NCBI GenBank assembly: GCA_964498075.1
Contig: CAZCGA010000143.1
Location: 1 to 15,330 of the forward strand
Source of the DNA: CAZCGA01 sp964498075
GTDB taxonomy: Bacteria; Desulfobacterota; Binatia; HRBIN30
DNA length: 15,330 nt
Reading direction: 5' to 3'
Positions 1 to 6,511 of this stretch are shown here, in pieces. The notes below the pieces were generated by a model. The model was not told the DNA's origin. It was given only the letters and a program-made list of their open reading frames with translations, and searched no databases. The translations under genes and the position numbers were made by a program. Position 1 is the stretch's first letter. The number at the start of each line of letters is the position of its first letter.

Positions 1-8
1 CCCGAGTA

Positions 9-27
9 GCCGCGTTCTTTTCGCGGC
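9..27. other. Short GC hairpin near left edge
   Basis: GCCGCG (9-14) and CGCGGC (22-27) form a perfect 6-bp stem around a 7-base T-rich loop. No T tract follows on the plus strand, so a terminator for a gene to the left is only a possibility. No coding region is convincing between here and the first gene at 144. Confidence 0.3.
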
Positions 28-143
28 GTATCGAGGGGCGCCGCTGTTTATCGACAGTCCCTGAAAGCGGGCGCAGTAAGCGTGCGCTGGGGTTACCGGT
101 TGGCTCCGGGTGGAGTAGCATATGCCCGTCGCAGGAGGGTGAG

Positions 144-875
144 ATGACAACCACGGTGACTGAGATCGCTGCCGACCTGTATCGCATCTCGACGTTCGCG
201 CCCGACTTCGGGATACAGTTCAACCAGTTCCTGGTGAAGGATGACGAGCCGTTCTTGATGCACACCGGCTTCAAGACGATGTTCGCCGCCACCCGCGACG
301 GCGTGGCACGGGTGCTCGATCCGGCACGCGTGCGCTGGATCGGCTTCAGCCACTTCGAGTCGGATGAGTGCGGCGCGCTCAACGAGTGGCTGGCGACGGC
401 GCCGCAGGCGCAAGCCGTGTGCAGCTTCGTCGGCGCCACGGTGAGCGTCAACGACTTCGCCGTGCGCCCGGCGCGCGCGCTGGCCGACGACGAGGTCCTG
501 CAGATCGGCCGCCACCGCCTGCGGTTCCTGGCGACCCCGCACGTCCCGCACGGCTGGGACGCCGGTTTGTTCTTCGAGGAAACGGATCGGACGCTGCTGT
601 GCTCCGACCTGTTCTTCCAACCCGGCGATCCGCCGCCGCTCACGCGCGCGGATCTGGTCGGCCCGGCGCGCGCCGCGATCATCGACGGGCAGGCGGGTCC
701 GCTCGCCAAGGACATGCCGTACACGCCCTACACCGATGCCACCATGCAACGCCTCGCCGACCTTCAGCCCCGCCTGTTGGCCACGATGCACGGCTCGTCG
801 TTCGCCGGCGCCGGCGCAGGCGCGCTGCGCGCGCTGGCACGGGTGCTTCGCGAAACACTGGGTGACCAGGGATGA
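144..875 (+). CDS. Diiron-type (ODP/flavodiiron-like) MBL-fold protein
   Basis: A 243-residue metallo-beta-lactamase-fold protein of the oxygen-binding diiron branch, i.e. the catalytic domain of flavodiiron proteins without the flavodoxin domain. The ligands of that branch can be placed: H70, E72 and D74 in HFESDE, then H133 (or H136), D155 in LLCSDLFF and H216 in MHGSS. Their spacing matches flavodiiron proteins. The sixth position of the HxExDH motif is E75 rather than His, which should alter the distal iron site. No signal peptide or membrane segment is seen. The ATG at 144 is set by an AGGAGG at 133-138. The stop overlaps the start of the cupin gene (ATGA), so the two are probably co-translated. 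Likely a soluble O2/NO- or redox-responsive protein; activity is inferred from the fold. A hydrolase role is less likely because the motif is not HxHxDH. Confidence 0.85.
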   Translation: MTTTVTEIAADLYRISTFAPDFGIQFNQFLVKDDEPFLMHTGFKTMFAATRDGVARVLDPARVRWIGFSHFESDECGALNEWLATAPQAQAVCSFVGATVSVNDFAVRPARALADDEVLQIGRHRLRFLATPHVPHGWDAGLFFEETDRTLLCSDLFFQPGDPPPLTRADLVGPARAAIIDGQAGPLAKDMPYTPYTDATMQRLADLQPRLLATMHGSSFAGAGAGALRALARVLRETLGDQG

Positions 876-1201
876 AGGTATCAAACCTCTTCGCAGGGAT
901 CCCCGGTCAGATCGCACGCGAGCTCATCGAGCCGCTGATCGAGACGGGCGCGTTTGCACTCGAACGGATCGTATCGGCAGGCCAGGCTACACCTCCCGGC
1001 GAGTGGTACGACCAGGAGCGCAACGAATGGGTGATCTTGCTCAGCGGCCGAGCGGGGTTGCTCTTCGAGGGTGACGCCGAGCCGTTGGTCCTGCACCCGG
1101 GCGACTACGTCCTGATCCCCGCGCATCGTCGGCATCGAGTCGAGTGGACCGACGCCGCCGAGCCGACCGTCTGGCTCGCGCTCCACTACCGGCCGGATTG
1201 A
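872..1201 (+). CDS. Single-domain cupin protein
   Basis: A 109-residue protein with one cupin barrel. Motif 1 is PPGEWYDQERNEW (41-53) followed by LLSGRAGLLFEG. Motif 2 is HPGDYVLIPAHRRHRVEW (75-92). In motif 1 the two usual His ligands are replaced (Y46, Q48), while the motif Glu E52 and the motif 2 His H88 remain. A classical 3-His/1-Glu metal site is therefore incomplete, although H85 is also nearby. This WYDQ...EW variant is common in small stand-alone cupins of unknown function. The ATG lies inside the stop of the diiron protein gene (872-875), indicating a two-gene operon and perhaps a functional pairing. The 3' end overlaps the convergent phosphotransferase gene by 16 bp. Function unknown beyond the fold. 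Confidence 0.85.
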   Translation: MKVSNLFAGIPGQIARELIEPLIETGAFALERIVSAGQATPPGEWYDQERNEWVILLSGRAGLLFEGDAEPLVLHPGDYVLIPAHRRHRVEWTDAAEPTVWLALHYRPD

Positions 1202-2295
1202 GTCGGCGGAACTGCAGGCGCGTGAACCCCACCGACGTCATCAAGCGCGCGCGCCAAGGTCGTGGAGGCGAGATTGTTCACGTCCATGTCGCTGTCCGCC
1301 GGGAAGATCTCGTAGTGCTTCAACTGTAAGCTGACGCGCGCCATGATGGCGCCGAACTTGTACAGCGCGAGGACTTCGTAGTAGGCGAAGTGGTGCGCGG
1401 CGCGGCCGACCAGACTCTCCCAACGGGCAATCGTGGCGTCACGATCCGGGAGGCCGGCAAGCCGCTCGACCCCGAGGCCTTCGCTGAAACAACGATCGAG
1501 CGCGATCCACCAGGCCAGGTCTTGGACCGGATCGCCGAGGCGCGCCATTTCCCAATCGATCACCGCGACACAGGTGGTGCCGTCGAAGATCTGATTGCCG
1601 GGACGCGAATCGCCCCAGCAGAGCGCCACCGGCTCGTCGTCCGGCTGATGCGCGTGCAGCCACCGCCGCGCCGACTCGATCAACGGGTAGCGATCGCGCT
1701 CCATCCCCCAGCTCAAGTACTGGTCGTACTCGTGCAGCTGCTGATCGAGCGGAGTGGTGCCGCGTTCCGGCTGTTCGAGGAAGCCAAAGCCCAGGGCGCG
1801 CCACTCCAGCCGATGCACGCGCGCCATCGCGTCGAGCCCGCTCCACCACAAAGCCTCGCGCTCGGCCGGCGTGAGCTCCGGGACCCAGCCGCCGGTGTGG
1901 TAGGGCGGATTGTCGGTGGGCACGCGCCCGTCGACACGATCCATCACGTAGAACGGCGCTCCGAGCGGACCCTCATCTTCTTCGAGCCAGCGCATGCGCG
2001 GCACCGGGACGTCGGTCCGGCCGAGGATGTGCATGATGCGGAACTGCTGCGCCATGTCGTACTTCGGAAACACGGTGAAGCCCGACGACTTGAAGCGCGC
2101 CACCAGCCGCTCGCTGTGCGCGCCCGCGCCGTCCGTCCACCGCGCCTCGAACATGAGCGTGTCGCTGGAGAAGCCGGTTTCGGATGGACCGCGCAGCTCG
2201 GTGATCGCCAGGTCGCGCGCCTGCGGAAGCTTGCGCCGCAGCCACTCGGTTAGTTGCCGGTGCGTCAGGTCCAGGTCGCGTCGCGGAGCGGGCAT
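1186..2295 (-). CDS. Phosphotransferase family protein (APH/ACAD10-N-like)
   Basis: A 369-residue protein kinase-like phosphotransferase of the aminoglycoside-phosphotransferase superfamily, the type also found at the N-terminus of ACAD10/11. The catalytic loop is LCWGDSRPGN (225-234), a variant of HGDxxxxN with D229 and N234 conserved and Trp in place of His. The metal-binding segment is VIDWEMARLGDPVQDLAWW (245-263), with D247. In bacteria these proteins often neighbour acyl-CoA and aromatic-compound genes, and the substrate is normally not an aminoglycoside. Here it diverges from a flavin monooxygenase gene. The ATG at 2295 is chosen because the family similarity begins there and GAGGGAGA lies just upstream; the frame stays open to about 2625 but encodes only Arg-rich sequence. 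The 3' end overlaps the cupin gene by 16 bp, convergently. Substrate unknown. Confidence 0.9.
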   Translation of the reverse strand: MPAPRRDLDLTHRQLTEWLRRKLPQARDLAITELRGPSETGFSSDTLMFEARWTDGAGAHSERLVARFKSSGFTVFPKYDMAQQFRIMHILGRTDVPVPRMRWLEEDEGPLGAPFYVMDRVDGRVPTDNPPYHTGGWVPELTPAEREALWWSGLDAMARVHRLEWRALGFGFLEQPERGTTPLDQQLHEYDQYLSWGMERDRYPLIESARRWLHAHQPDDEPVALCWGDSRPGNQIFDGTTCVAVIDWEMARLGDPVQDLAWWIALDRCFSEGLGVERLAGLPDRDATIARWESLVGRAAHHFAYYEVLALYKFGAIMARVSLQLKHYEIFPADSDMDVNNLASTTLARALDDVGGVHAPAVPPTQSGR

Positions 2296-2408
2296 GGCAC
2301 TGTCTCCCTCGATCGAACGGCACCCTAGTCCATTGCGGCTCGCTCGAAAAGTGGGAGCGATGCGCGGCGATTGCCTGCCTGCAGGTTCTCTACTACGACA
2401 ACGACGGA
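2296..2408. promoter_or_regulatory. Divergent promoter region
   Basis: This 113-bp spacer separates the divergent phosphotransferase and monooxygenase genes and must hold promoters for one or both. It contains an interrupted palindrome, TCGCTC (2340-2345) and GAGCGA (2355-2360), with 9 bases between the arms, which could be a regulator site. No convincing -35/-10 pair was identified. Confidence 0.4.
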
Positions 2409-3956
2409 GTGATTGAGCCCTACGACATTGCCATCGTCGGCTACGGCCCGGTCGGACAGCTGCTGGCCATCTTGCTCGGCCCGCGCGGCTGGAGGGTCGG
2501 CGTGTTCGAGAAGCAGCCCGCTCTCTACCCGCTGCCGCGGGCGGTGCACTTCGATCATGAGATCTACCGCATCCTGCAGGCCGCCGGCGTGGCCGGCGAT
2601 CTCGCCGGCATGACCGAGCCTGCATACGTCTACGAGTGGCGCAACGCAGCGGGGGACACGCTCCTGCGCTTCGGTCGCAAGACCGCGAGCCTGTCCGGCT
2701 GGCCCGAGTCCAACATGTTCTCGCAGCCCGACCTCGAACGACTCCTCGACGCGAAGGCGCGCTCGCTGCCGTCTATCGAAGTGCGCCGAGCATGCGAGGT
2801 CGTCGACCTTCGCTCCGCCGTCGATGAAGTCGAGATCACCGTGAGGGACCTTCGCGGCACCCGCCTCGACGTCCGCTCCCGCTACGTGGTCGGTTGCGAC
2901 GGGGCCAACAGTTTCGTCCGCCAGCACTTGGGAGCAGCCGTCACCGACCTCGGTTTCTTCTTCGACTGGCTGATCGTCGACGTCATTCCCCATGAGCCGC
3001 GCGTGTGGGAGCCGCCCAACTTGCAGCTGTGCGATCCCGCCCGACCTACGACGATCATCTCGGGAGGTCCGGGTCGGCGGCGCTGGGAGTTCATGCGCCT
3101 GCCCGACGAGGACGTTGAAGAGCTCAACAACGAACCGACTGCGTGGCGACTGCTCGAACCGTGGGGCATCACCCCCGACAACGCGACGCTCGAACGCCAC
3201 GCCGTCTACACCTTCCGCGCCCGATGGGTCGACACGTGGCGGCGCGGACGCCTGCTGCTCGCTGGCGACGCGGCGCATTTGATGCCGCCGTTCGCCGGCC
3301 AGGGAATGTGCTCCGGCCTGCGCGACGCCGCCAACCTGGCCTGGAAGCTCGACATGGTTCTGGCCGGCAAGGCATCGGAGGTGCTGCTCGATACCTACGC
3401 AAGCGAGCGCCTCCCAAACGTCAGCGCGGTCATCAAGTTCTCCATTGATCTGGGCAAGGTCATCTGCGTGGCTGATCCCGACGAGGCGGCGGCCCGGGAC
3501 GCCAACATGATCGCTGCCGCGGCGGCAGCCCGCCTGGTGACACCGCCGCCACCGTCGGCGCTCGGACCCGGCCTGGTGCTCGACGGTTCCCCGTTGGCCG
3601 GGCAACTCTTCGTGCAAGGCCAGGTGAGCTGCGGTGCAGCGACCGGGCTCTTCGACGATGTCGTCGGGCGCGGCTGGACGCTGCTCAGCCGCTCATTCGA
3701 TCCTGCGGCGCGGCTCGATCCAGACGCCGCAGCGTTCTTCGCCTCGATCGGCGGCACCAGTGCGCAGGTCGGGCCCGACGGGCCCGTGCGCGACATCAAC
3801 GGCAGCTACGCGGAGTGGTTCACCACCGCCGGCGTTGCCGTAGTGCTGCAGCGGCCGGACTTCTACCTCTTCGGGACCGCGCCGACGGCCGACGGCGCCG
3901 CCTCGCTAGTCAGCCACCTCCGCCTCGCTCTCGCTTGCGGCGGCGCGGTGCGCTGA
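2409..3956 (+). CDS. FAD-dependent aromatic monooxygenase (MhpA-like)
   Basis: A 515-residue class A flavoprotein hydroxylase resembling 3-(3-hydroxyphenyl)propionate hydroxylase (MhpA). The family inserts one O2-derived oxygen into a phenolic or similar ring using NAD(P)H and FAD. Visible motifs: the FAD dinucleotide fold IAIVGYGPVGQ near the N-terminus, EKQPALYPLPRAVHFDHE typical of MhpA relatives, the DG motif VVGCDGANS (160-168), and the GD motif LLLAGDAAHLMPPFAGQGM (282-300). The C-terminus is the usual thioredoxin-like tail, so the length is normal. The start is GTG at 2409, two codons before the IEPYDIAIVGYG strand; the Shine-Dalgarno is weak. It is divergent from the phosphotransferase gene and convergent with the SLOG-like gene. 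No ring-cleavage dioxygenase or hydrolase lies nearby, so the substrate is open: phenylpropanoid, polyketide-like or other aromatic. Confidence 0.92.
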   Translation: MIEPYDIAIVGYGPVGQLLAILLGPRGWRVGVFEKQPALYPLPRAVHFDHEIYRILQAAGVAGDLAGMTEPAYVYEWRNAAGDTLLRFGRKTASLSGWPESNMFSQPDLERLLDAKARSLPSIEVRRACEVVDLRSAVDEVEITVRDLRGTRLDVRSRYVVGCDGANSFVRQHLGAAVTDLGFFFDWLIVDVIPHEPRVWEPPNLQLCDPARPTTIISGGPGRRRWEFMRLPDEDVEELNNEPTAWRLLEPWGITPDNATLERHAVYTFRARWVDTWRRGRLLLAGDAAHLMPPFAGQGMCSGLRDAANLAWKLDMVLAGKASEVLLDTYASERLPNVSAVIKFSIDLGKVICVADPDEAAARDANMIAAAAAARLVTPPPPSALGPGLVLDGSPLAGQLFVQGQVSCGAATGLFDDVVGRGWTLLSRSFDPAARLDPDAAAFFASIGGTSAQVGPDGPVRDINGSYAEWFTTAGVAVVLQRPDFYLFGTAPTADGAASLVSHLRLALACGGAVR

Positions 3957-3983
3957 ATCCTGACTCGCCTTCCTCGCTTCGGT

Positions 3984-4538
3984 TCAGACTCGGGAGAACG
4001 AACCGGCGAAGAGCCGCTCGATCGCCGCCTTGCCGTTGTCGCGCAGGTTGCGAGTCCCGGTGCCGGCGAAATGCGCGTGGCTCACTGTCGGCGCGGTCGC
4101 GGCCTGCCATGCCGACCCGGTCCAGTGGGACCAGGCGTCGCGGTCCTGATCGAAGACGAAGAGCGGCTTGTTGCACAGCTTGGCGAACTCGGCCCCCCAA
4201 CCGGTGCCGCCCATCACCGTGTCGTCGTCGAGGATCTTGCCGACCACGTAGATCTCCTGCGCGTTGTTGACCTGGTGCCAGATGGTCCGCAGCACCTGCT
4301 TGATGTAGTCGGTATCGGGATAGTGGCGGTGCATCAGCTTCGAGACGTACGCCAGGCTGACGTCGCCGTGACTCAGCTCGGCGTGACTCAAGGTCCGCAC
4401 GCCGCGGGTGCGCTCGATCTGATGCCCGTCGAACGTGAAGTTGACCTCCTCGATGCCGTAGCGTTCCGCGGTCGCGCCGAACGCCGCCTCCGCGCCCTTC
4501 AAGCCGCCGCTGTACAGAACGCACTCGCTCGGATTCAT
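3984..4538 (-). CDS. SLOG-like Rossmannoid protein
   Basis: A 184-residue soluble protein resembling the YspA/YpsA-like SLOG superfamily, whose members bind nucleotides or nucleotide-derived ligands. Supporting features are the N-terminal LYSGGLKGAEAAFG (8-21), matching the SGGxxGA phosphate-binding turn; a central VVGKILDDDTVMGGTGWGAEFA (98-119, key residues G110, G111, T112, G115, E117) resembling the second SLOG glycine motif; and the C-terminal FAGTGTRNL (157-165). The ATG at 4538 follows a strong AAGGAGG (plus-strand 4550-4556). It lies 96 bp downstream of the phosphodiesterase-like gene on the same strand and may belong to the same transcript. Family assignment is by motif only, with moderate confidence. 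It may sense or process a nucleotide signal; a lysine-decarboxylase-like (LOG) nucleosidase is an alternative. Confidence 0.65.
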   Translation of the reverse strand: MNPSECVLYSGGLKGAEAAFGATAERYGIEEVNFTFDGHQIERTRGVRTLSHAELSHGDVSLAYVSKLMHRHYPDTDYIKQVLRTIWHQVNNAQEIYVVGKILDDDTVMGGTGWGAEFAKLCNKPLFVFDQDRDAWSHWTGSAWQAATAPTVSHAHFAGTGTRNLRDNGKAAIERLFAGSFSRV

Positions 4539-4634
4539 CTGCGTCGTTTCCTCCTTACCCAGGCGTGGGCCGCCTATGCATAACGAAGCGGCGCCACGAA
4601 TGTAAGGGACCGGGCCAGCGAACGCGCGCAGGGA

Positions 4635-5396
4635 TCAGAGGGTGTAGGTCTTGTTCTGCTCGAGGATCGAGATGCGGCTGCCGGCGATGCGGTGCAGCTC
4701 CGCCACCGTCTCTTCGTAGAACTGGGGCTTGACGTGAAAGATCCACACCGGCACGTCCGGCGGCAGCTTGTCGAGCTCGCGCTGGATCAGCTCCGGCGTC
4801 ATGTGCTTGGAGAACGAAGCGATGCGCCCGAGTCGGTTGGGGAAGGCGCATTCCAGGATGATGGCGCGGAGGCCACGGACACCGTGCGCCGCCTGCCACA
4901 GCGCCTCCGTCGGTCCCGTGTCGCCCGAGTACACGACGCTGATGTCGCCGTCGCGGACGATGAACCCGCACGTGGGCACCGAATGGCTCACCGCCACCGG
5001 GGTCACCGACAGGTCACCGACCTGTTGCGGGGTCCCTTCGACCAGCGTGCGGAACGCGACCACCGGGGCTTCGGGCGGCAGCGTCGAGAAGTCGGGCCAC
5101 AGCACGTCGTTGAAGAGGCTCGTGCGCAATGCCGTCACCACCGGCTCGATACTCGCCAGCGTCACCGGGCGCTGGCTGCCACAGCAGGCTAGCGTATCGG
5201 TGAGGTAGGCAATCCCGGCGACGTGATCCAGGTGCGCGTGCGAGATGAGCGCATGCTCGATGCCGAGCTGCTCCGGAACCGAAAGGCTCCCCCCGACTGT
5301 CCCACCATCGATCAGGACGCGGTCGTCGACGAGAAACGCGGTGGGCCGCTGCCCGACACCTTCGCTACCGAAGCCGCCGAGCACCTTGATCTTCAT
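4635..5396 (-). CDS. MBL-fold hydrolase, class II cyclic-nucleotide PDE-like
   Basis: A 253-residue metallo-beta-lactamase-fold hydrolase of the type annotated as class II 3',5'-cyclic-nucleotide phosphodiesterase (CpdP/PDE2-like). The metal ligands are complete: ISHAHLDHVAG (51-61; H53, H55, D57, H58), H138 in AVSHSVPTCGFIV, D159 in VVYSGDTGPT, and H221 in WIFHVKPQF. The HxHLDHxxG form with the SGDTGP and ECAFPN segments favours PDE-II over RNase Z. Such enzymes hydrolyse cAMP or cGMP to the 5'-monophosphate using two metal ions. No signal peptide is seen, so it is cytoplasmic here, unlike periplasmic CpdP. The ATG at 5396 fits the MKIKVLGGFGSEG family start but has no clear ribosome site. 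It sits 45 bp after the MaoC gene and 96 bp before the SLOG-like gene, probably in one operon. Confidence 0.82.
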   Translation of the reverse strand: MKIKVLGGFGSEGVGQRPTAFLVDDRVLIDGGTVGGSLSVPEQLGIEHALISHAHLDHVAGIAYLTDTLACCGSQRPVTLASIEPVVTALRTSLFNDVLWPDFSTLPPEAPVVAFRTLVEGTPQQVGDLSVTPVAVSHSVPTCGFIVRDGDISVVYSGDTGPTEALWQAAHGVRGLRAIILECAFPNRLGRIASFSKHMTPELIQRELDKLPPDVPVWIFHVKPQFYEETVAELHRIAGSRISILEQNKTYTL

Positions 5397-5441
5397 ACGG
5401 CCGCAATTCTAGCACACTTCGGTATCAGTCGCGCCTGGCCG

Positions 5442-6365
5442 TCACCGCAAGGCGCTGGCCGCTCCGACGATCGTCTTCACGCCGTCGGGCTTCTCGCACC
5501 ACACGTCACAGTGGACGCGGGTCTTCGCGCCCTCCGGTACCTCCTCGCGGACTTTGCCGCGGACGGCCAAGCCATCGTTGGGCCAGACGACGTTGACCAG
5601 GCTGACGTTCAGCTTGCCGCCGCACAACCAGCCAGCGCCGAAGTTGTGCGTCATGATCTCGGAAACGAAGCAAACGGACATCATCCCCTGCACGACGATG
5701 TCGGGGAAACCCAACGCGCGCGCCATCTCCTGATCGGTGTGATAGCTGCGGTGTGGGCCGGAGAAGGCCTGACACATGGCGATGGTGATCGTCTTCTCCG
5801 CCGGCTGCAGGTCGGGCCCGGGGCCCTCGCCCACGACGAACTTGCGGTCGGCGCGTTTCTCGCGATCCTTGTCGACCACAAAGCTGGCGGCCCCTGCCCC
5901 CTCCCGGCCTCCCCGGCTCACGGAATTGTTCGCAGGGGAGGGGAAGGAGGCGAGGAAGCTCTGATGCGTGCGGCTGCGTTGGAGCCAGCGTCCGCCGGCG
6001 TCGGTGATTAGGACCTCGTTGACGACGTACTCGCGGTTGCGCTTCACGTAGCGCTCGACAACGGTCGACCGCGTGCGCACCGCGTCGCCCACCAGCATGG
6101 GGTGGAACAGCTCCCACTCCTGCTTGGCGTGCAGGTTGCCGATCAAGTTGGGGAGGTACCACGCCAGGTTCTTGTAGACCTCCGAGTGGAAGAGCAACGC
6201 CGGCGCCACGGGTTTCCCGAAGGGCGAGCCGCCGCGATACCACTCGTGCCGGTCGTCGGTCCCGTTCTCATACACACGCAGCATGTCCGCGGTCACCGTG
6301 TACTCGTGACCGCCCATGTCGCGCCCGACGAACACCTCGTGCTCGTTGTGAAAAGGCTGGGTCAT
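5442..6365 (-). CDS. MaoC-family double-hotdog protein with repeat-encoded insert
   Basis: A 307-residue protein with two hotdog folds, approximately 5-138 and 162-307, of the MaoC/FAS1-type dehydratase group. These act on acyl-CoA or acyl-carrier thioesters as enoyl hydratases. The second domain carries AFSGPHRSYHTDQEMARALG (200-219): catalytic-type H209 is present, but the Asp and Asn of the canonical SGDxNPxHxD signature are replaced by P204 and R206, so hydratase chemistry may be altered or lost. Residues 139-161 are low-complexity (Pro, Asn, Ser, Gly, Arg) and are encoded by a GC-rich palindrome, an apparent in-frame repeat insertion. The ATG at 6365 is supported by GGAGGAG (plus-strand 6369-6375); the open frame upstream to 6527 is composed of another repeat and is not used. 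First gene of a minus-strand group of three. Confidence 0.9.
   Translation of the reverse strand: MTQPFHNEHEVFVGRDMGGHEYTVTADMLRVYENGTDDRHEWYRGGSPFGKPVAPALLFHSEVYKNLAWYLPNLIGNLHAKQEWELFHPMLVGDAVRTRSTVVERYVKRNREYVVNEVLITDAGGRWLQRSRTHQSFLASFPSPANNSVSRGGREGAGAASFVVDKDREKRADRKFVVGEGPGPDLQPAEKTITIAMCQAFSGPHRSYHTDQEMARALGFPDIVVQGMMSVCFVSEIMTHNFGAGWLCGGKLNVSLVNVVWPNDGLAVRGKVREEVPEGAKTRVHCDVWCEKPDGVKTIVGAASALR
5886..5951. repeat. In-frame palindromic insertion within MaoC gene
   Basis: A GC-rich imperfect palindrome. CCCCTCCC (5898-5905) pairs with GGGAGGGG (5936-5943), flanked by further C-rich and G-rich sequence (5891-5913 and 5935-5954). It is in frame and encodes the linker residues 139-161 between the hotdog domains. 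The composition differs sharply from the coding sequence on both sides. It probably belongs to the palindromic repeat families of this genome; copy number cannot be seen from this window. Confidence 0.55.
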
Positions 6366-6453
6366 ACACTCCTCCGGCGGCGAGCATAGGTGCGCGGCGG
6401 CGGCGGCGTCAAATGCCCCTTGCCGAATTCGGCGCCGGCGGATAGCGTGCGAG

Positions 6454-6492
6454 CCCTCGCCCCGACCCCTCTCCCGGAGGAGAGGGCGAGGG
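6454..6492. repeat. GC-rich palindromic repeat
   Basis: A two-part hairpin. CCCTCGC (6454-6460) pairs with GCGAGGG (6486-6492); inside it CCTCTCC (6468-6474) pairs with GGAGAGG (6479-6485) around the loop CGGA. A 7-base bulge (6461-6467) sits on the left side. This CCCTCTCCCGG...GAGAGGG pattern is typical of dispersed palindromic repeats in high-GC uncultured bacteria. It lies in the divergent spacer between the MaoC and deacetylase genes, 20 bp before the deacetylase ATG, so it would be in that mRNA leader. Confidence 0.65.
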
Positions 6493-6511
6493 AGAAGAAG
6501 CAGGACGACCC

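Noticed and set aside
1390..2253. Plus-strand open frame of 287 codons opposite the phosphotransferase
   Set aside because: Antisense shadow of a gene with conserved catalytic motifs; no domain, no ribosome site.
2296..2625. N-terminal extension of the phosphotransferase by 110 codons
   Set aside because: Arg-rich sequence overlapping the start of the divergent monooxygenase; family similarity and a ribosome site support ATG 2295.
2325..3617. Long open frame (430 codons) antisense to the monooxygenase gene
   Set aside because: It lies opposite a clear flavoprotein with all motifs; its composition is a by-product of high-GC codon use and no family is recognisable.
5223..6011. Plus-strand open frame of 262 codons across the PDE-like/MaoC junction
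   Set aside because: Antisense to two well-supported genes, without recognisable motifs.
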